DNA of 64,000 bases from positions 4,135,501 through 4,199,500 of the forward strand of contig NZ_CP026121.1 in NCBI RefSeq assembly GCF_003330845.1, given 5' to 3'. Position numbers and translations under genes: made by a program. Positions 1-8,719 of this stretch are shown in pieces. The notes under the pieces were generated by a model. That model did no database searches. It had not been told where the DNA came from and worked only from the letters and a program-made list of their open reading frames with translations. This stretch comes from Streptomyces sp. Go-475 (lineage in GTDB: Bacteria; Actinomycetota; Actinomycetes; Streptomycetales; Streptomycetaceae). The first letter of the stretch is position 1, and the number at the start of each line of letters is the position of its first letter.

Positions 1-83
1 AGTCCATCATCCGGATCACGCCGGAGCGGTGGGGCCCGGTGGCGACGGGCGGGTTCCCGGCGCGGCTGGTCGAGGGAGAGTAG
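1..83 (+). CDS. 3' end of an unidentified CDS (start outside window)
   Basis: Reading from base 3, 26 codons with typical Streptomyces codon use run into a TAG at 81-83. The peptide ends ITPERWGPVATGGFPARL followed by VEGE. The tail is compatible with a small flavin/F420 (PPOX-type) protein, but this is too little to assign. It points toward the following TetR gene, which is on the other strand, so the two are convergent with a gap of about 23 bases. Confidence 0.35.
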   Translation, partial: SIIRITPERWGPVATGGFPARLVEGE

Positions 84-106
84 CCGACCGGCGCCTCCGG
101 AGGGGC

Positions 107-868
107 TCAGCGCTCCCGGGCGACCATCGCCTCGATGCCCGCGACGAGCAGCTCCAGCGCGAACTCGAAGTCGCGCTCCAGCATCTCGGCGACGGTGTCG
201 CCGCCGCGCGCCGCCATGATCTCCTGCGACTCCCGGATGACGTCGGCGGCCTGCGGGGCCTCCGTCACCGTGCTCAGGGACTGCTGGAAGTACTCGTCCA
301 CGGTCTGGCCGGTGGCCGCGGCCCGCGTGGCGAGGTGGCCCTCCAGCGTTCCGTAGCCGTAGACGAACTGGAAGACCGCCGAGATCGTGCTCGTCAGGCG
401 TTTCGCCGGCAGCCCGGTCCTGCGGACGACGCGCTGGACGACCCGCGAGAACGCCAGGTTGTTGGGGCCGATGTTGAGGAAGACGCCGACCAGCGCCGAC
501 ACCCAGGGGTGCCGCACCAGCAGCGTCCGGTACTCCCGGGCGAGGGCCCGCACCTGGTCGCGCCAGTCCTCGTCGGCGTCCGGGTCGGGCAGCCGCATCT
601 CGCCCATGACCTGGTCCAGGGCGAGTTCCAGGAGGTCGTCCTTGGTGTCGACGTACCAGTAGACGGACATCGCGGTCACGTTCAGCTCTCCGGCCAGCCG
701 CCGCATCGAGAACCTGGCCAGCCCCTCGGCGTCCAGCAGCCGCACGGTGACCTCGGTGATCCGCCCCCGGTCCAGCCCCGAGGGCTGCCCCCCGCCGCGC
801 CGCCGGTGCGCCTTGCTCTCCAGCCAGACGCTGGTCCGCGCCTGACCCTGCCGGGCCGCTTTCGCCAT
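107..868 (-). CDS. TetR-family transcriptional regulator
   Basis: 253 residues. The N-terminal half carries a TetR helix-turn-helix at about residues 34-82 (recognition region VTAMSVYWYVDTKDDLLE). The rest is the helical ligand-binding domain of the TetR_C_1 type, common in drug-responsive regulators. It lies downstream of, and on the same strand as, the DHA2 exporter at 1017-2513 with a gap of 148 bases, so it probably represses that exporter. A strong inverted repeat in front of the exporter (2514-2551) is the likely binding site. Start at ATG 868; upstream codons in this frame do not improve the start. The inducer cannot be read from sequence. Confidence 0.9.
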   Translation of the reverse strand: MAKAARQGQARTSVWLESKAHRRRGGGQPSGLDRGRITEVTVRLLDAEGLARFSMRRLAGELNVTAMSVYWYVDTKDDLLELALDQVMGEMRLPDPDADEDWRDQVRALAREYRTLLVRHPWVSALVGVFLNIGPNNLAFSRVVQRVVRRTGLPAKRLTSTISAVFQFVYGYGTLEGHLATRAAATGQTVDEYFQQSLSTVTEAPQAADVIRESQEIMAARGGDTVAEMLERDFEFALELLVAGIEAMVARER

Positions 869-1016
869 GGCGCACCTTCCTCGATCTTTCAGACGCCGAT
901 CATGCTAGACGCGCTTCTTTCAGGGGCGCGGGCCGCGCCGATGTGCGGCTCCGCCGCGTGGGCGCGACCAGCCACAACGGTCCCGAAGCCGCCCGATCAC
1001 CCGGCCACCCGAGCCC

Positions 1017-2513
1017 CTAGGCGGACTCTGCCCGCTCGGCCCGCCGCAACAACGCCGCCGCGACCAACCCCCCGGCCAGCACAGCCACAGCCCCGACCAA
1101 TTGACTGGTCTCCAACCCGGAGGCGAACGCGGCAGAGATACGCGCCCTCTCCTCAGCGGAGCCCGCCGCCGCCAGCGCCGCCGGCAGCGACGCAGCCGAG
1201 ACGGCGACCAGGGACGCGAACCGCGAGTTGAGCACCGCACCGAGAACGGCGACCCCCAGCCCGTTCCCGAACTCCGCGAGCGTGCCGTTGATGCCCGCGC
1301 CCACACCCGCCTTCTCCGGCGGTATCGCGCTCATGATCGCGTTGGCCATCGCCGGCATGGACAACGCCACACCCGCCCCCATCACGACCAGCCCGAGCAG
1401 CATCCCCTCGTACCCGTGCCCGCCGAGCAGCGCGATCGCCGCCAGCCCGGCCGCCACCAGGGTCATGCCGAGCGCGATGGCCGTCGGCGTCCCGGCCTTC
1501 CGCACCAGCTTCGCCCCGACCCCCGTGAAGTTGAGCACGACCACGGTCAACGCCAGCGGCGCCGTCCGCAGACCGGCGTCCAGCGGCTCGTAGCCGAGCA
1601 CGAACTGCAGGTGCTGCGTGAGCAGGAACAGCGAGCCCGTCATGCCGAACGCCACGAGGATCGCGCCCGCGACCGCGCCCACGAACTTCTGGTTGCGGAA
1701 GAAGTGCATGTCGAGCATCGGGTGCTCGGTCCGCAGCTCCCACGTCACGAAGAGACCCAGGACGGCCACGCCGATCAGCGCGGAGACCAGCACCTGCGCG
1801 GAGCTCCAGCCGTGTTCGGGGCCGGTGATGATCGCGTACACCACGGCCGTCATGCCGATGGTCGACAGCACCGCGCCGACCAGGTCGGGCCGGTCACCCG
1901 CCTGGTGCCTGGACTCCGGCACGAGCGCGGCGACCGCGACCAGGCCCAGCACGGCCACCGGGATGTTGATCAGGAAGATCGCGCCCCACCAGAAGTGGTT
2001 CAGCATCACCCCGCCGATCAGCGGCCCGGCCGCGAAACCGAGCGAACTGACCGTCGACCACAGCGCGATGGCCTTGACCCGCTCCTGGTCGTCGAAGATC
2101 TGCACGACGACGGCGAGGATGGTGGTCATCAGCAGCGCGCCGCCGACACCCATGCCGGCGCGGGCCGCGATCAGCTGGGCGGGGCTCTGGGACAGGCCGG
2201 CCGCCAGCGAGCCGACGCCGAAGATCGCGAGCCCGGACATCAGCAGCAGCTTGCGGCCGTAGCGGTCGGCGGCGTTGCCCGCGGTGAGCAGCAGGCCGGA
2301 CTGCACCAGCGCGTAGGCGTTCATCATCCACTGGACGTCGGCGGTCGTGGCGTCCATCTCGCGGGTGAGCGAGGGGATCGCCACGTTCAGGATCGTGTTG
2401 TCCAGCAGCACGGTGAGCTGGGCGAGGCAGATGACACCGAGGATCAGCCAGCGTTGGGGGTGGCCCTGAGTCGGGGGGTGGGCCTTTTCCTGTTCCTGGG
2501 GAATCGTCGTCAT
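1017..2513 (-). CDS. MFS drug exporter, DHA2 (14-TM, EmrB/QacA) family
   Basis: 498 residues, about 14 hydrophobic helices. The DHA2 signature LDNTILNVAIPSLTREM lies in the first helix (about residues 30-46), and MFS motif A, GNAADRYGRKLL, follows TM2. Proton-driven efflux of hydrophobic drugs is the usual role of the family. ATG 2513 is chosen because the family start precedes TM1 by some 25 residues; a longer open frame continues upstream into the next gene but lacks sensible coding sequence. Likely regulated by the TetR protein encoded downstream through the inverted repeat that abuts the start codon. Confidence 0.92.
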   Translation of the reverse strand: MTTIPQEQEKAHPPTQGHPQRWLILGVICLAQLTVLLDNTILNVAIPSLTREMDATTADVQWMMNAYALVQSGLLLTAGNAADRYGRKLLLMSGLAIFGVGSLAAGLSQSPAQLIAARAGMGVGGALLMTTILAVVVQIFDDQERVKAIALWSTVSSLGFAAGPLIGGVMLNHFWWGAIFLINIPVAVLGLVAVAALVPESRHQAGDRPDLVGAVLSTIGMTAVVYAIITGPEHGWSSAQVLVSALIGVAVLGLFVTWELRTEHPMLDMHFFRNQKFVGAVAGAILVAFGMTGSLFLLTQHLQFVLGYEPLDAGLRTAPLALTVVVLNFTGVGAKLVRKAGTPTAIALGMTLVAAGLAAIALLGGHGYEGMLLGLVVMGAGVALSMPAMANAIMSAIPPEKAGVGAGINGTLAEFGNGLGVAVLGAVLNSRFASLVAVSAASLPAALAAAGSAEERARISAAFASGLETSQLVGAVAVLAGGLVAAALLRRAERAESA

Positions 2514-2551
2514 GTTGTACGCCGTAGAAGGATTCCCATACGGTGTACAAC
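2514..2551. promoter_or_regulatory. Inverted-repeat operator in front of the DHA2 exporter
   Basis: GTTGTACGCCGTA (2514-2526) and TACGGTGTACAAC (2539-2551) form a 13-bp inverted repeat with one mismatch and a 12-bp spacer. It directly adjoins the exporter start codon at 2513, where a repressor would overlap promoter and leader. The adjacent TetR regulator is the obvious candidate ligand, by inference from position. Confidence 0.75.
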
Positions 2552-2567
2552 CGAGTAACCGGGTAAC

Positions 2568-2606
2568 GGGGAAGGGCGGTGGCGCGCTCGGCCACCGCCC
2601 TTCCCG
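2568..2606 (-). terminator. Intrinsic terminator-type hairpin after the GT39 gene
   Basis: A perfect 15-bp stem (2569-2583 with 2591-2605) with a 7-base loop sits 13 bases beyond the stop of the membrane glycosyltransferase gene on the minus strand. GC-rich stem without a strong U-tract, as is usual in Streptomyces. It closes the four-gene operon 8593-2618. Confidence 0.75.
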
Positions 2607-2617
2607 GTCGGGGTCCG

Positions 2618-4783
2618 TCAGTCGCCCGCCTTCTGCGTGAGGTCGTAGAAGGTCGCCGAACCGACCGTGACCTTCTTGAAGGTGGCCTCGACCCAGGAGG
2701 TGATCCGGGAGGAGGTGCCGTCGCTGCTGCCGCCCCTGCCGCCGCCCATGCCGGAGGCGATGAAGTAGTGGATCTTCCCGTCGGCCACGTACTGCTTGAA
2801 CTGGGCCAGGGTCGGGGACGGGTCGGTGCCGTTGAAGCCGCCGACGGCCATCACCGGCTCGCCGGTGGACAGCTGGTAACTCGCCGCGTTCTGGGCGCCG
2901 ATGGCCGCCGCGGCCCACGTGTACTGGTCGGCGTCGGCCTCCAGCAGCTTCTTGGCCTGGGAGCTGACGCTGGCGCCGTTGAGCAGGCCGCCCATGCCGC
3001 CACCACCCATGCCACCGCCCATGCGGCCCGGCCGGCCGCCGTCGCCGTTCGGCTGGGTCTGGCCCTGCTGGTTCTGGCCCGGCATGCCGCCGCCGGGGAA
3101 GCCCTGCCGGCCTTGCTGGTTCTGCTGGCCTTGTGGGTTCTGCTGGCCCTGCTGGTTCTGCTGGCCGGGCCGGTTCTGGCCCCCGCCCGGGAAGCCGCCG
3201 CCGGGGCCGCCGCCCGGGAAGCCGCCGCGTCCGCCGGCCACCGCCGGGCCCGCCGTGACGATCGAGCCGGTGTGCCCCTCGTTCAGCGTGGTCAGGGTGT
3301 ACGCCGCCGGACCGGCCAGCGCGGCGACGAGGCCCAGCCCCGCGGCGCCCAGGGCCAGTCGACGGCCCAGCCGCCCGGCGAAGACCAGACCCAGGGCCGC
3401 CGTCAGACCGCCGACCAGCACCAGCCACTTCAGCCAGGGCAGGTAGTCGGAGGAGCGGTTGAGCAGGACGTACCCCCAGGCCGCGGTCGCCGTCGCCGCC
3501 GCCGCCAGGGTCAGCGACGCCCACGCCTTGTCCCGCTTCTCCCAGAGCAGCGCCGCGCCCATGCCGACGATCGGGGCGATGTAGGGGGCGAGGGCCACGG
3601 TGTAGTACTCGTGGAAGATGCCCCGCATGTAGCTGAAGACCAGCATGGTCGTGAGCAGCGCGCCGCCCCAGACGAGGAACGAACCGCGGGTCACCGACGT
3701 GCGCTTCGCCCTGCGGGTGGCCACCAGAGCGGCGACGAGCAGGATCAGCGCGGCCGGGATCAGCCAGGAGACCTGGCCGCCGACGGCGGAGCTGAACAGC
3801 CGGTCCCAGCCGGTCTCGCCCCAGTTGCCGCCGCCTCCCCCGCCACCGCCGCCGACGCTGCCGGTCTCCTCGCCGTTGAGGCGGCCCAGGCCGTTGTAGC
3901 CGAAGGTCAGTTCCAGGAAGCTGTTGTTCTGCGAGCCGCCGATGTACGGCCGGGACGACGCGGGCCACAGCTCGACGATCGCCACCCACCAGCCGCCGGA
4001 GACGACGATCGCGGCCAGGCCGGCGGCGAGCTGCCCGATCCGCTTCCTCACCGGCACCGGCGCGCAGACGCCGTAGACCAGGGCGAGCCCGGGCAGGATG
4101 AGGAACGCCTGGAGGGTCTTGGCGAGGAAGGCGAAGCCGATGGCCGCGCCGGCCCAGACCAGCCACTTCGTACGGCCGTCCTCCAGGCCCCGGATGACGA
4201 AGTAGCAGGCCACGGCCATCAGCAGCGCCAGCAGCGCGTCCGGGTTGTTGAAGCGGAACATCAGCGCCGCGACGGGGGTGAGCGCGAGCACCGCGCCCGC
4301 GATCAGACCGGCCGCGGGGCTGAACCGGCGCCGTACCGCCGCGTACACGACGGCCACCGTGCCGACGCCCATGAGGACCTCGGGGACGAGGATCGCCCAG
4401 GAGCTGAGCCCGAAGAGCCGCACGGACAGGGCCATCGGCCACAGCGCGGCCGGGGGCTTGTCGACGGTGATGGCATTGGCCGCGTCCAGCGAGCCGAAGA
4501 AGAACGCCTTCCAGGACTGGCTGCCGGCCTGGACGGCCGCCGAGTAGAAGGAGTTGGCGTAGCCGGAGGCGCTCAGATCGTAGAGGTAGAGCACGGTGGT
4601 GGCGAGCAGCAGGCCGAGGAAGGCCGGGCGGGCCCAGCGGGGGTCCTCGGGGCGTCCGCGCCACAGGCGCCGCGCGAAGGGCCGTTTCGCCACGGGGGGC
4701 GGCGGGGGTGCCGTGGCGGGCCGCTCCCGGTCGGCGGGGCTCGTGACCGTCTCGCGGGTTCTCTCGTCGTGGGACGTCGTCAT
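2618..4783 (-). CDS. GT39/ArnT-PMT-type membrane glycosyltransferase (YkcB-like)
   Basis: 721 residues. A cytoplasmic Pro-rich N-terminus (about 1-50) precedes about 11-12 membrane helices. The region NSFYSAAVQAGSQSW...ITVDKPPAALW (about 75-115) is the PMT/ArnT catalytic-loop signature of enzymes that use polyprenyl-phosphate sugars on the outer face of the membrane. A run of ten glycines lies near residue 316 and a Gln/Gly-rich linker near 550-600. The extracytoplasmic C-terminal domain (about 630-720) has the YTWAAAAIGAQNAASYQL type seen in YkcB-like proteins. Its start overlaps the GT2/GtrA stop by four bases (ATGA), so the pair is translationally coupled: GT2/GtrA would make the lipid-linked sugar, this protein transfer it. 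Acceptor unknown. Confidence 0.88.
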   Translation of the reverse strand: MTTSHDERTRETVTSPADRERPATAPPPPPVAKRPFARRLWRGRPEDPRWARPAFLGLLLATTVLYLYDLSASGYANSFYSAAVQAGSQSWKAFFFGSLDAANAITVDKPPAALWPMALSVRLFGLSSWAILVPEVLMGVGTVAVVYAAVRRRFSPAAGLIAGAVLALTPVAALMFRFNNPDALLALLMAVACYFVIRGLEDGRTKWLVWAGAAIGFAFLAKTLQAFLILPGLALVYGVCAPVPVRKRIGQLAAGLAAIVVSGGWWVAIVELWPASSRPYIGGSQNNSFLELTFGYNGLGRLNGEETGSVGGGGGGGGGNWGETGWDRLFSSAVGGQVSWLIPAALILLVAALVATRRAKRTSVTRGSFLVWGGALLTTMLVFSYMRGIFHEYYTVALAPYIAPIVGMGAALLWEKRDKAWASLTLAAAATATAAWGYVLLNRSSDYLPWLKWLVLVGGLTAALGLVFAGRLGRRLALGAAGLGLVAALAGPAAYTLTTLNEGHTGSIVTAGPAVAGGRGGFPGGGPGGGFPGGGQNRPGQQNQQGQQNPQGQQNQQGRQGFPGGGMPGQNQQGQTQPNGDGGRPGRMGGGMGGGGMGGLLNGASVSSQAKKLLEADADQYTWAAAAIGAQNAASYQLSTGEPVMAVGGFNGTDPSPTLAQFKQYVADGKIHYFIASGMGGGRGGSSDGTSSRITSWVEATFKKVTVGSATFYDLTQKAGD

Positions 4784-6228
4784 CGGGCGTTCCTCGGGTC
4801 GGTGTCGGTCGGGCGTATCGGCTGGAGCTGCGCGGTGGCGTCCCTCCAGGTGCGGTCCGCGGCGTCACCGGCGCGGAACCGGGTCGTGTCGTACGGGGCG
4901 TACCGCCGCTCGGCCGGCCGCTGCGGGAGCGGGCCGAAGTCCTGGCGCGGGACGGGTGGTGCCTCGGCGGCCGGGGGCTCCTGCTCGTCCCGCCGGTCGG
5001 GGAACACCCAGGCCCGGAAGAGCAGGAAGCGCAGCACGGTCGCCGCGAGGTTGGCGGCGATGAGGACGGCCAGTTCGGTGGAGTGCGCGGGATCGGACGT
5101 GGCCGCGTCGAGTGCGGCGAGCGAACCGCTGGTCAGGGCGAGCCCGATGCCGAAGACGACCAGGCCCTGCGCCTGGTGCCGTACGGCCCCGCCGCGCCCC
5201 CGCACCCCGAAGGTGAGCCGCCGGTTCGCCGCCGTGTTGGCGATCGCGGAGACCAGCAGGGCGAGGGCGTTGGCGACCTGCGAGCCGGTGAAGACGCGGA
5301 AGCCGCTGTAGAGCAGCAGGTAGAAGAGGGTCGACAGGCCGCCGACCACGCAGAACCCGACGAGCTGGCGGGCCAGCCCCTTCGGCACGTCCTGGATCTC
5401 GCGGTCGCGCGGGTCGTCGCCGAACGGCCGGGTGAGCCGGTCCAGCGGCAGCGACCCGGTGGCCAGGGCCCTGCCGACCCGCCACACGCCCTTGAGGTCG
5501 TCGGTCGCGGTCCTGACGATGTGCACGGTCGAGTCCGGGTCGTCGACCCAGTCGACGGGGACTTCGTGGATACGGAGTCCCGCGCGCTCGGCGAGCACCA
5601 GCATCTCGGTGTCGAAGAACCAGCCGGTGTCCTCGACCAGCGGCAGCAGCGCCTGCGCGACGTCACGGCGGATCGCCTTGAAGCCGCACTGTGCGTCGGA
5701 GAAGCGGGCCTGGAGCGAGCCGCGCAGGATGAGGTTGTAGGCCCGGCTGATGAACTCCCGCTTGGGACCGCGCACCACGCGCGAGCTACGGGCGAGCCGG
5801 GAGCCGATCGCGAGGTCCGAGTGGCCGGAGATCAGCGGCGCCACCAGCGGGAGCAGGGCGTTGAGGTCGGTGGACAGGTCGACGTCCATGTAGGCGAGGA
5901 CGGGGGCGTCCGAGGCCGACCAGACGGCCCGCAGGGCGCGGCCGCGGCCCTTCTGTTCGAGGCGGAAGGTGGTCACCTCGGGCCTCTCCGCCGCCAGCCG
6001 GGCGGCGACCTGCGGGGTGGTGTCCGTGGAGGCGTTGTCCGCGATCGTGATGCGGAACGCGTACGGGAACGTCCGGGCCAGGTGCTCGTGCAGTCTGCGG
6101 ACGCATGGCTGGAGGTCCTTCTCCTCGTTGTAGACGGGGATCACTACGTCCAGGACAGGCGTACCGGCTGGTGCGGCCGGGAGGTGCTCCCGCGCCGGCA
6201 GGGTGCCGGGAGAAGAGTCGGTTCGCAT
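4780..6228 (-). CDS. Bifunctional GT2 glycosyltransferase / GtrA flippase-type protein
   Basis: 482 residues from ATG 6228, chosen just before the catalytic domain. Residues about 25-250 are a GT-A fold (VIPVYNEEKDLQPCVRRL; nucleotide-sugar site YMDVDLSTDL), the dolichyl-phosphate-sugar synthase type. Residues about 285-410 form a GtrA domain with four membrane helices (QLVGFCVVGGLSTLFYLLLY). Such proteins make polyprenyl-phosphate hexose and assist its translocation. It is 14 bases downstream of the sensor kinase and overlaps the GT39 gene by four bases, so sugar transfer is encoded in the same transcript as a two-component system. Confidence 0.88.
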   Translation of the reverse strand: MRTDSSPGTLPAREHLPAAPAGTPVLDVVIPVYNEEKDLQPCVRRLHEHLARTFPYAFRITIADNASTDTTPQVAARLAAERPEVTTFRLEQKGRGRALRAVWSASDAPVLAYMDVDLSTDLNALLPLVAPLISGHSDLAIGSRLARSSRVVRGPKREFISRAYNLILRGSLQARFSDAQCGFKAIRRDVAQALLPLVEDTGWFFDTEMLVLAERAGLRIHEVPVDWVDDPDSTVHIVRTATDDLKGVWRVGRALATGSLPLDRLTRPFGDDPRDREIQDVPKGLARQLVGFCVVGGLSTLFYLLLYSGFRVFTGSQVANALALLVSAIANTAANRRLTFGVRGRGGAVRHQAQGLVVFGIGLALTSGSLAALDAATSDPAHSTELAVLIAANLAATVLRFLLFRAWVFPDRRDEQEPPAAEAPPVPRQDFGPLPQRPAERRYAPYDTTRFRAGDAADRTWRDATAQLQPIRPTDTDPRNAR

Positions 6229-6242
6229 GGAGCCGACTTTCG

Positions 6243-7856
6243 TCAGGCGCCCTGTTGTGCCCATGTGGTGACGCTGTGGCGTGCCTGTGAGTGCTGTTGC
6301 CGGCTCGTTTCCCGCTGCGGCTGGGGCGGCAGCGCGGGCAGGTGCACCGTGAACACGGTCCGCCCGGGCACGCTGTCGACGGTCACGGCACCGCCGTGCG
6401 CGGTCGCCACGGCCTGCACGATGGCGAGGCCGAGGCCGGTCGAGCCGGTGGCGCGGGAGCGGGCGGAGTCGCCCCGCGCGAACCGCTCGAAGACGTGCGG
6501 CAGCAACTCGGCCGGGATGCCCTGCCCGTTGTCCTCGACGTCCACGCACAGCCAGGGGCCGCGCCGCCGCACCCGCGCGGTGACGGTCGTACCGGGTGGC
6601 GTGTGGGTGCGGGCGTTGCCGAGCAGGTTGACCAGGACCTGCTGCAGCCGGGCCGCGTCCGCCGGGACGAGCGCGGGCTCGTCGGGCAGGTCCAGCCGCC
6701 AGTTGTGGTCCGGGCCGGCGGCCCGGGCGTCGCTGACGGTGTCCACGACCAACGGTACGAGATCGGTCTGCCCGAACTGCAGCGGCCGCCCCGCGTCCAG
6801 CCGGGCGAGCAGCAGCAGGTCCTCCACGAGCAGCGTCATCCGGCCCGCCTCGGACTCGATTCGGCCCAGGGCGTGCCGGGTGTCGGGCCCGACCTGCTCC
6901 CTGCCGCGTCTGGTGAGTTCGGCGTAGCCGCGGATGGAGGCGAGGGGCGTCCGCAGCTCGTGACTGGCGTCGGCGACGAACTGCCGTACCCGCATCTCGC
7001 TCTGCTGCCGTGCGTGCAGCGCCCCGTGGACGTGGTCGAGCATCCGGTTCAGCGCGGCACCGACCTGCCCGACCTCGGTGTGCGGATCGGTCTCGGAGTC
7101 GGGCACGCGCTCGCTGAGGTTCACCTCGCCGGTGTGCAGGGGCAGTTCGGAAACGCGGGTGGCGGTGGCGGCGACACGGCGGAGGGGGCGGGTGGCTACG
7201 CCGACCAGCACGGAACCGGCGAGTCCGGCGGCGGCGAGACCGGCGCCGGTGACGCTGATCTCCACCAGGATGAGGGTGTTGATGGTGTTGGTGACGTCCG
7301 CGGTCGGGACGGCGACGTAGTAGCTGCCCTTGTCACCGGTCTTGTACTCGACCCGGTACTCGCCGAGGCCGGGGAGGTCCACGGTACGCACGGAGCCGTC
7401 GGTCTGCGGGACGGAGGACAGCGCGGCGCTCTGCGCGGAGCTGAGCGACTTCGCGCTCATCTGGTAGTTGTCCTCGGACTTCACGCCGCGCGCGGAGTCC
7501 GTGATCCGGCCGCCCTCCAGCTTGGCGGCGATCGTCCCGCTCGGCTGCGGGCCCCTGGTGACGAAGTCGGCGAGGGTGAACTCCTTCTTCTGCGCCGGCT
7601 GGTCGGCCGACCCGTCCCCGCCGCGCTCCTTGGGCGGGCTCATCGACGCCCGGGACGCGGCCTCGTTGAGCTGCCCGTCCAACTGGTCGTACAGATGGGA
7701 CCTGAGGGCGAGGGCCGTCACGGTCCCGATCACCGCGCACACCACGGCGATCAGCACCACGGACGCGACGACGAGCCGGGTCCGCAGCGTGCGCGGCCTG
7801 CCTGCCCGCTGCCCGCCTGCCGTGCGCCGCGCACGCGGTCGTCGTCGTCCGCTCAC
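6243..7856 (-). CDS. Two-component sensor histidine kinase
   Basis: 537 residues from a GTG at 7856 that overlaps the response-regulator stop by four bases (GTGA). TM1 at about 25-48, an extracytoplasmic sensor region of about 145 residues, TM2 at about 190-215, then HAMP. The H-box is FVADASHELRTPLASIRGYA, followed by an N-box (LLGNARTHTP), G1 (DVEDNGQGIP), F (FERFARGDSARS) and G2 (STGLGLAI), so all catalytic boxes are intact. The sensor domain has no recognised ligand motif. Cognate regulator is encoded immediately upstream. Confidence 0.94.
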   Translation of the reverse strand: MSGRRRPRARRTAGGQRAGRPRTLRTRLVVASVVLIAVVCAVIGTVTALALRSHLYDQLDGQLNEAASRASMSPPKERGGDGSADQPAQKKEFTLADFVTRGPQPSGTIAAKLEGGRITDSARGVKSEDNYQMSAKSLSSAQSAALSSVPQTDGSVRTVDLPGLGEYRVEYKTGDKGSYYVAVPTADVTNTINTLILVEISVTGAGLAAAGLAGSVLVGVATRPLRRVAATATRVSELPLHTGEVNLSERVPDSETDPHTEVGQVGAALNRMLDHVHGALHARQQSEMRVRQFVADASHELRTPLASIRGYAELTRRGREQVGPDTRHALGRIESEAGRMTLLVEDLLLLARLDAGRPLQFGQTDLVPLVVDTVSDARAAGPDHNWRLDLPDEPALVPADAARLQQVLVNLLGNARTHTPPGTTVTARVRRRGPWLCVDVEDNGQGIPAELLPHVFERFARGDSARSRATGSTGLGLAIVQAVATAHGGAVTVDSVPGRTVFTVHLPALPPQPQRETSRQQHSQARHSVTTWAQQGA

Positions 7857-8593
7857 GACGCCGCGGGCTTGATCAGGTAACCCGCGCCGCGCCGCGTGTG
7901 GATCATCGGCTCGCGCCCGGCGTCGATCTTCCGCCGCAGATAGGAGATGTAGAGCTCGACGACGTTGGCCTGTCCGCCGAAGTCGTACGACCACACCCGG
8001 TCCAGGATCTGCGCCTTGCTGAGCACGCGCCGCGGATTGCGCATCAGGAACCGCAGCAGCTCGAACTCGGTAGCGGTCAGGTGGATGTTCTCGCCGCCCC
8101 GGCTGACCTCGTGGCTGTCCTCGTCGAGGGTGAGGTCGCCGACGACCAGCACGGAGTCGGAGCGCCGGTCGGCCGCGCCGGACCGCCGTATCAGCCCCCG
8201 CAGCCGCGCGACGACCTCCTCCAGGCTGAACGGCTTGGTGACGTAGTCGTCCCCGCCCGCCGTGAGCCCGGCGATCCGGTCCTCGACGGCGTCCTTGGCG
8301 GTCAGGAACAGCACGGGCACGTCCGGCAGCTCGCGGCGCAGCCGCCCGAGCACCGTCAGCCCGTCCATGTCCGGCAGCATCATGTCGAGCACGACGGCGT
8401 CGGGCCGGAAGTCACGCGCGGTCTGGATCGCGCCCGTGCCGTCGCCGGCACTCCGGATCTGCCATCCCTCGTAGCGCAGGGCCATGGACAGCAGCTCGGT
8501 GATCGACGTCTCGTCGTCCACCACAAGCACTCGGACGGGGCTCCCGTCCGGCCTCAGCAGTTCGGTGCGCCCCTGGGGCGAGGTCGTGGTCAT
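7853..8593 (-). CDS. OmpR/PhoB-family response regulator
   Basis: 246 residues. The receiver domain has the acidic pair VVDDE, the phospho-acceptor Asp in AVVLDMMLPDMDG (about residue 67), and the LTAKD / TKPFSLEE switch and lysine motifs. The C-terminal winged helix (about 145-240) has the family ending YISYLRRKID...HTRRGAGYLIKP. It is the first gene of the operon regulator-kinase-GT2/GtrA-GT39. Start ATG 8593. Confidence 0.95.
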   Translation of the reverse strand: MTTTSPQGRTELLRPDGSPVRVLVVDDETSITELLSMALRYEGWQIRSAGDGTGAIQTARDFRPDAVVLDMMLPDMDGLTVLGRLRRELPDVPVLFLTAKDAVEDRIAGLTAGGDDYVTKPFSLEEVVARLRGLIRRSGAADRRSDSVLVVGDLTLDEDSHEVSRGGENIHLTATEFELLRFLMRNPRRVLSKAQILDRVWSYDFGGQANVVELYISYLRRKIDAGREPMIHTRRGAGYLIKPAAS

Positions 8594-8719
8594 GTGAACA
8601 CGATGTCGAGGCCCTCTGAGAGCGCCCTTTCGGCAACCTGTGATTTGCCTGAGAAACGCACAGGCACTTCTCAGGAACCGCCTGGGCGAGCCGCAGGGGC
8701 CGGGCGAGACCGCGCGGCT

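Noticed and set aside
29..1231. 400-residue plus-strand frame over the TetR gene
   Set aside because: Antisense to a clear TetR gene and built of Arg/Pro/Gly low-complexity sequence.
1017..4868. Minus-strand frame reading as a 1283-residue fusion through the exporter
   Set aside because: Upstream two thirds is an out-of-frame shadow of the GT39 gene; the exporter has its own ATG at 2513, and the operator and a terminator lie upstream of it.
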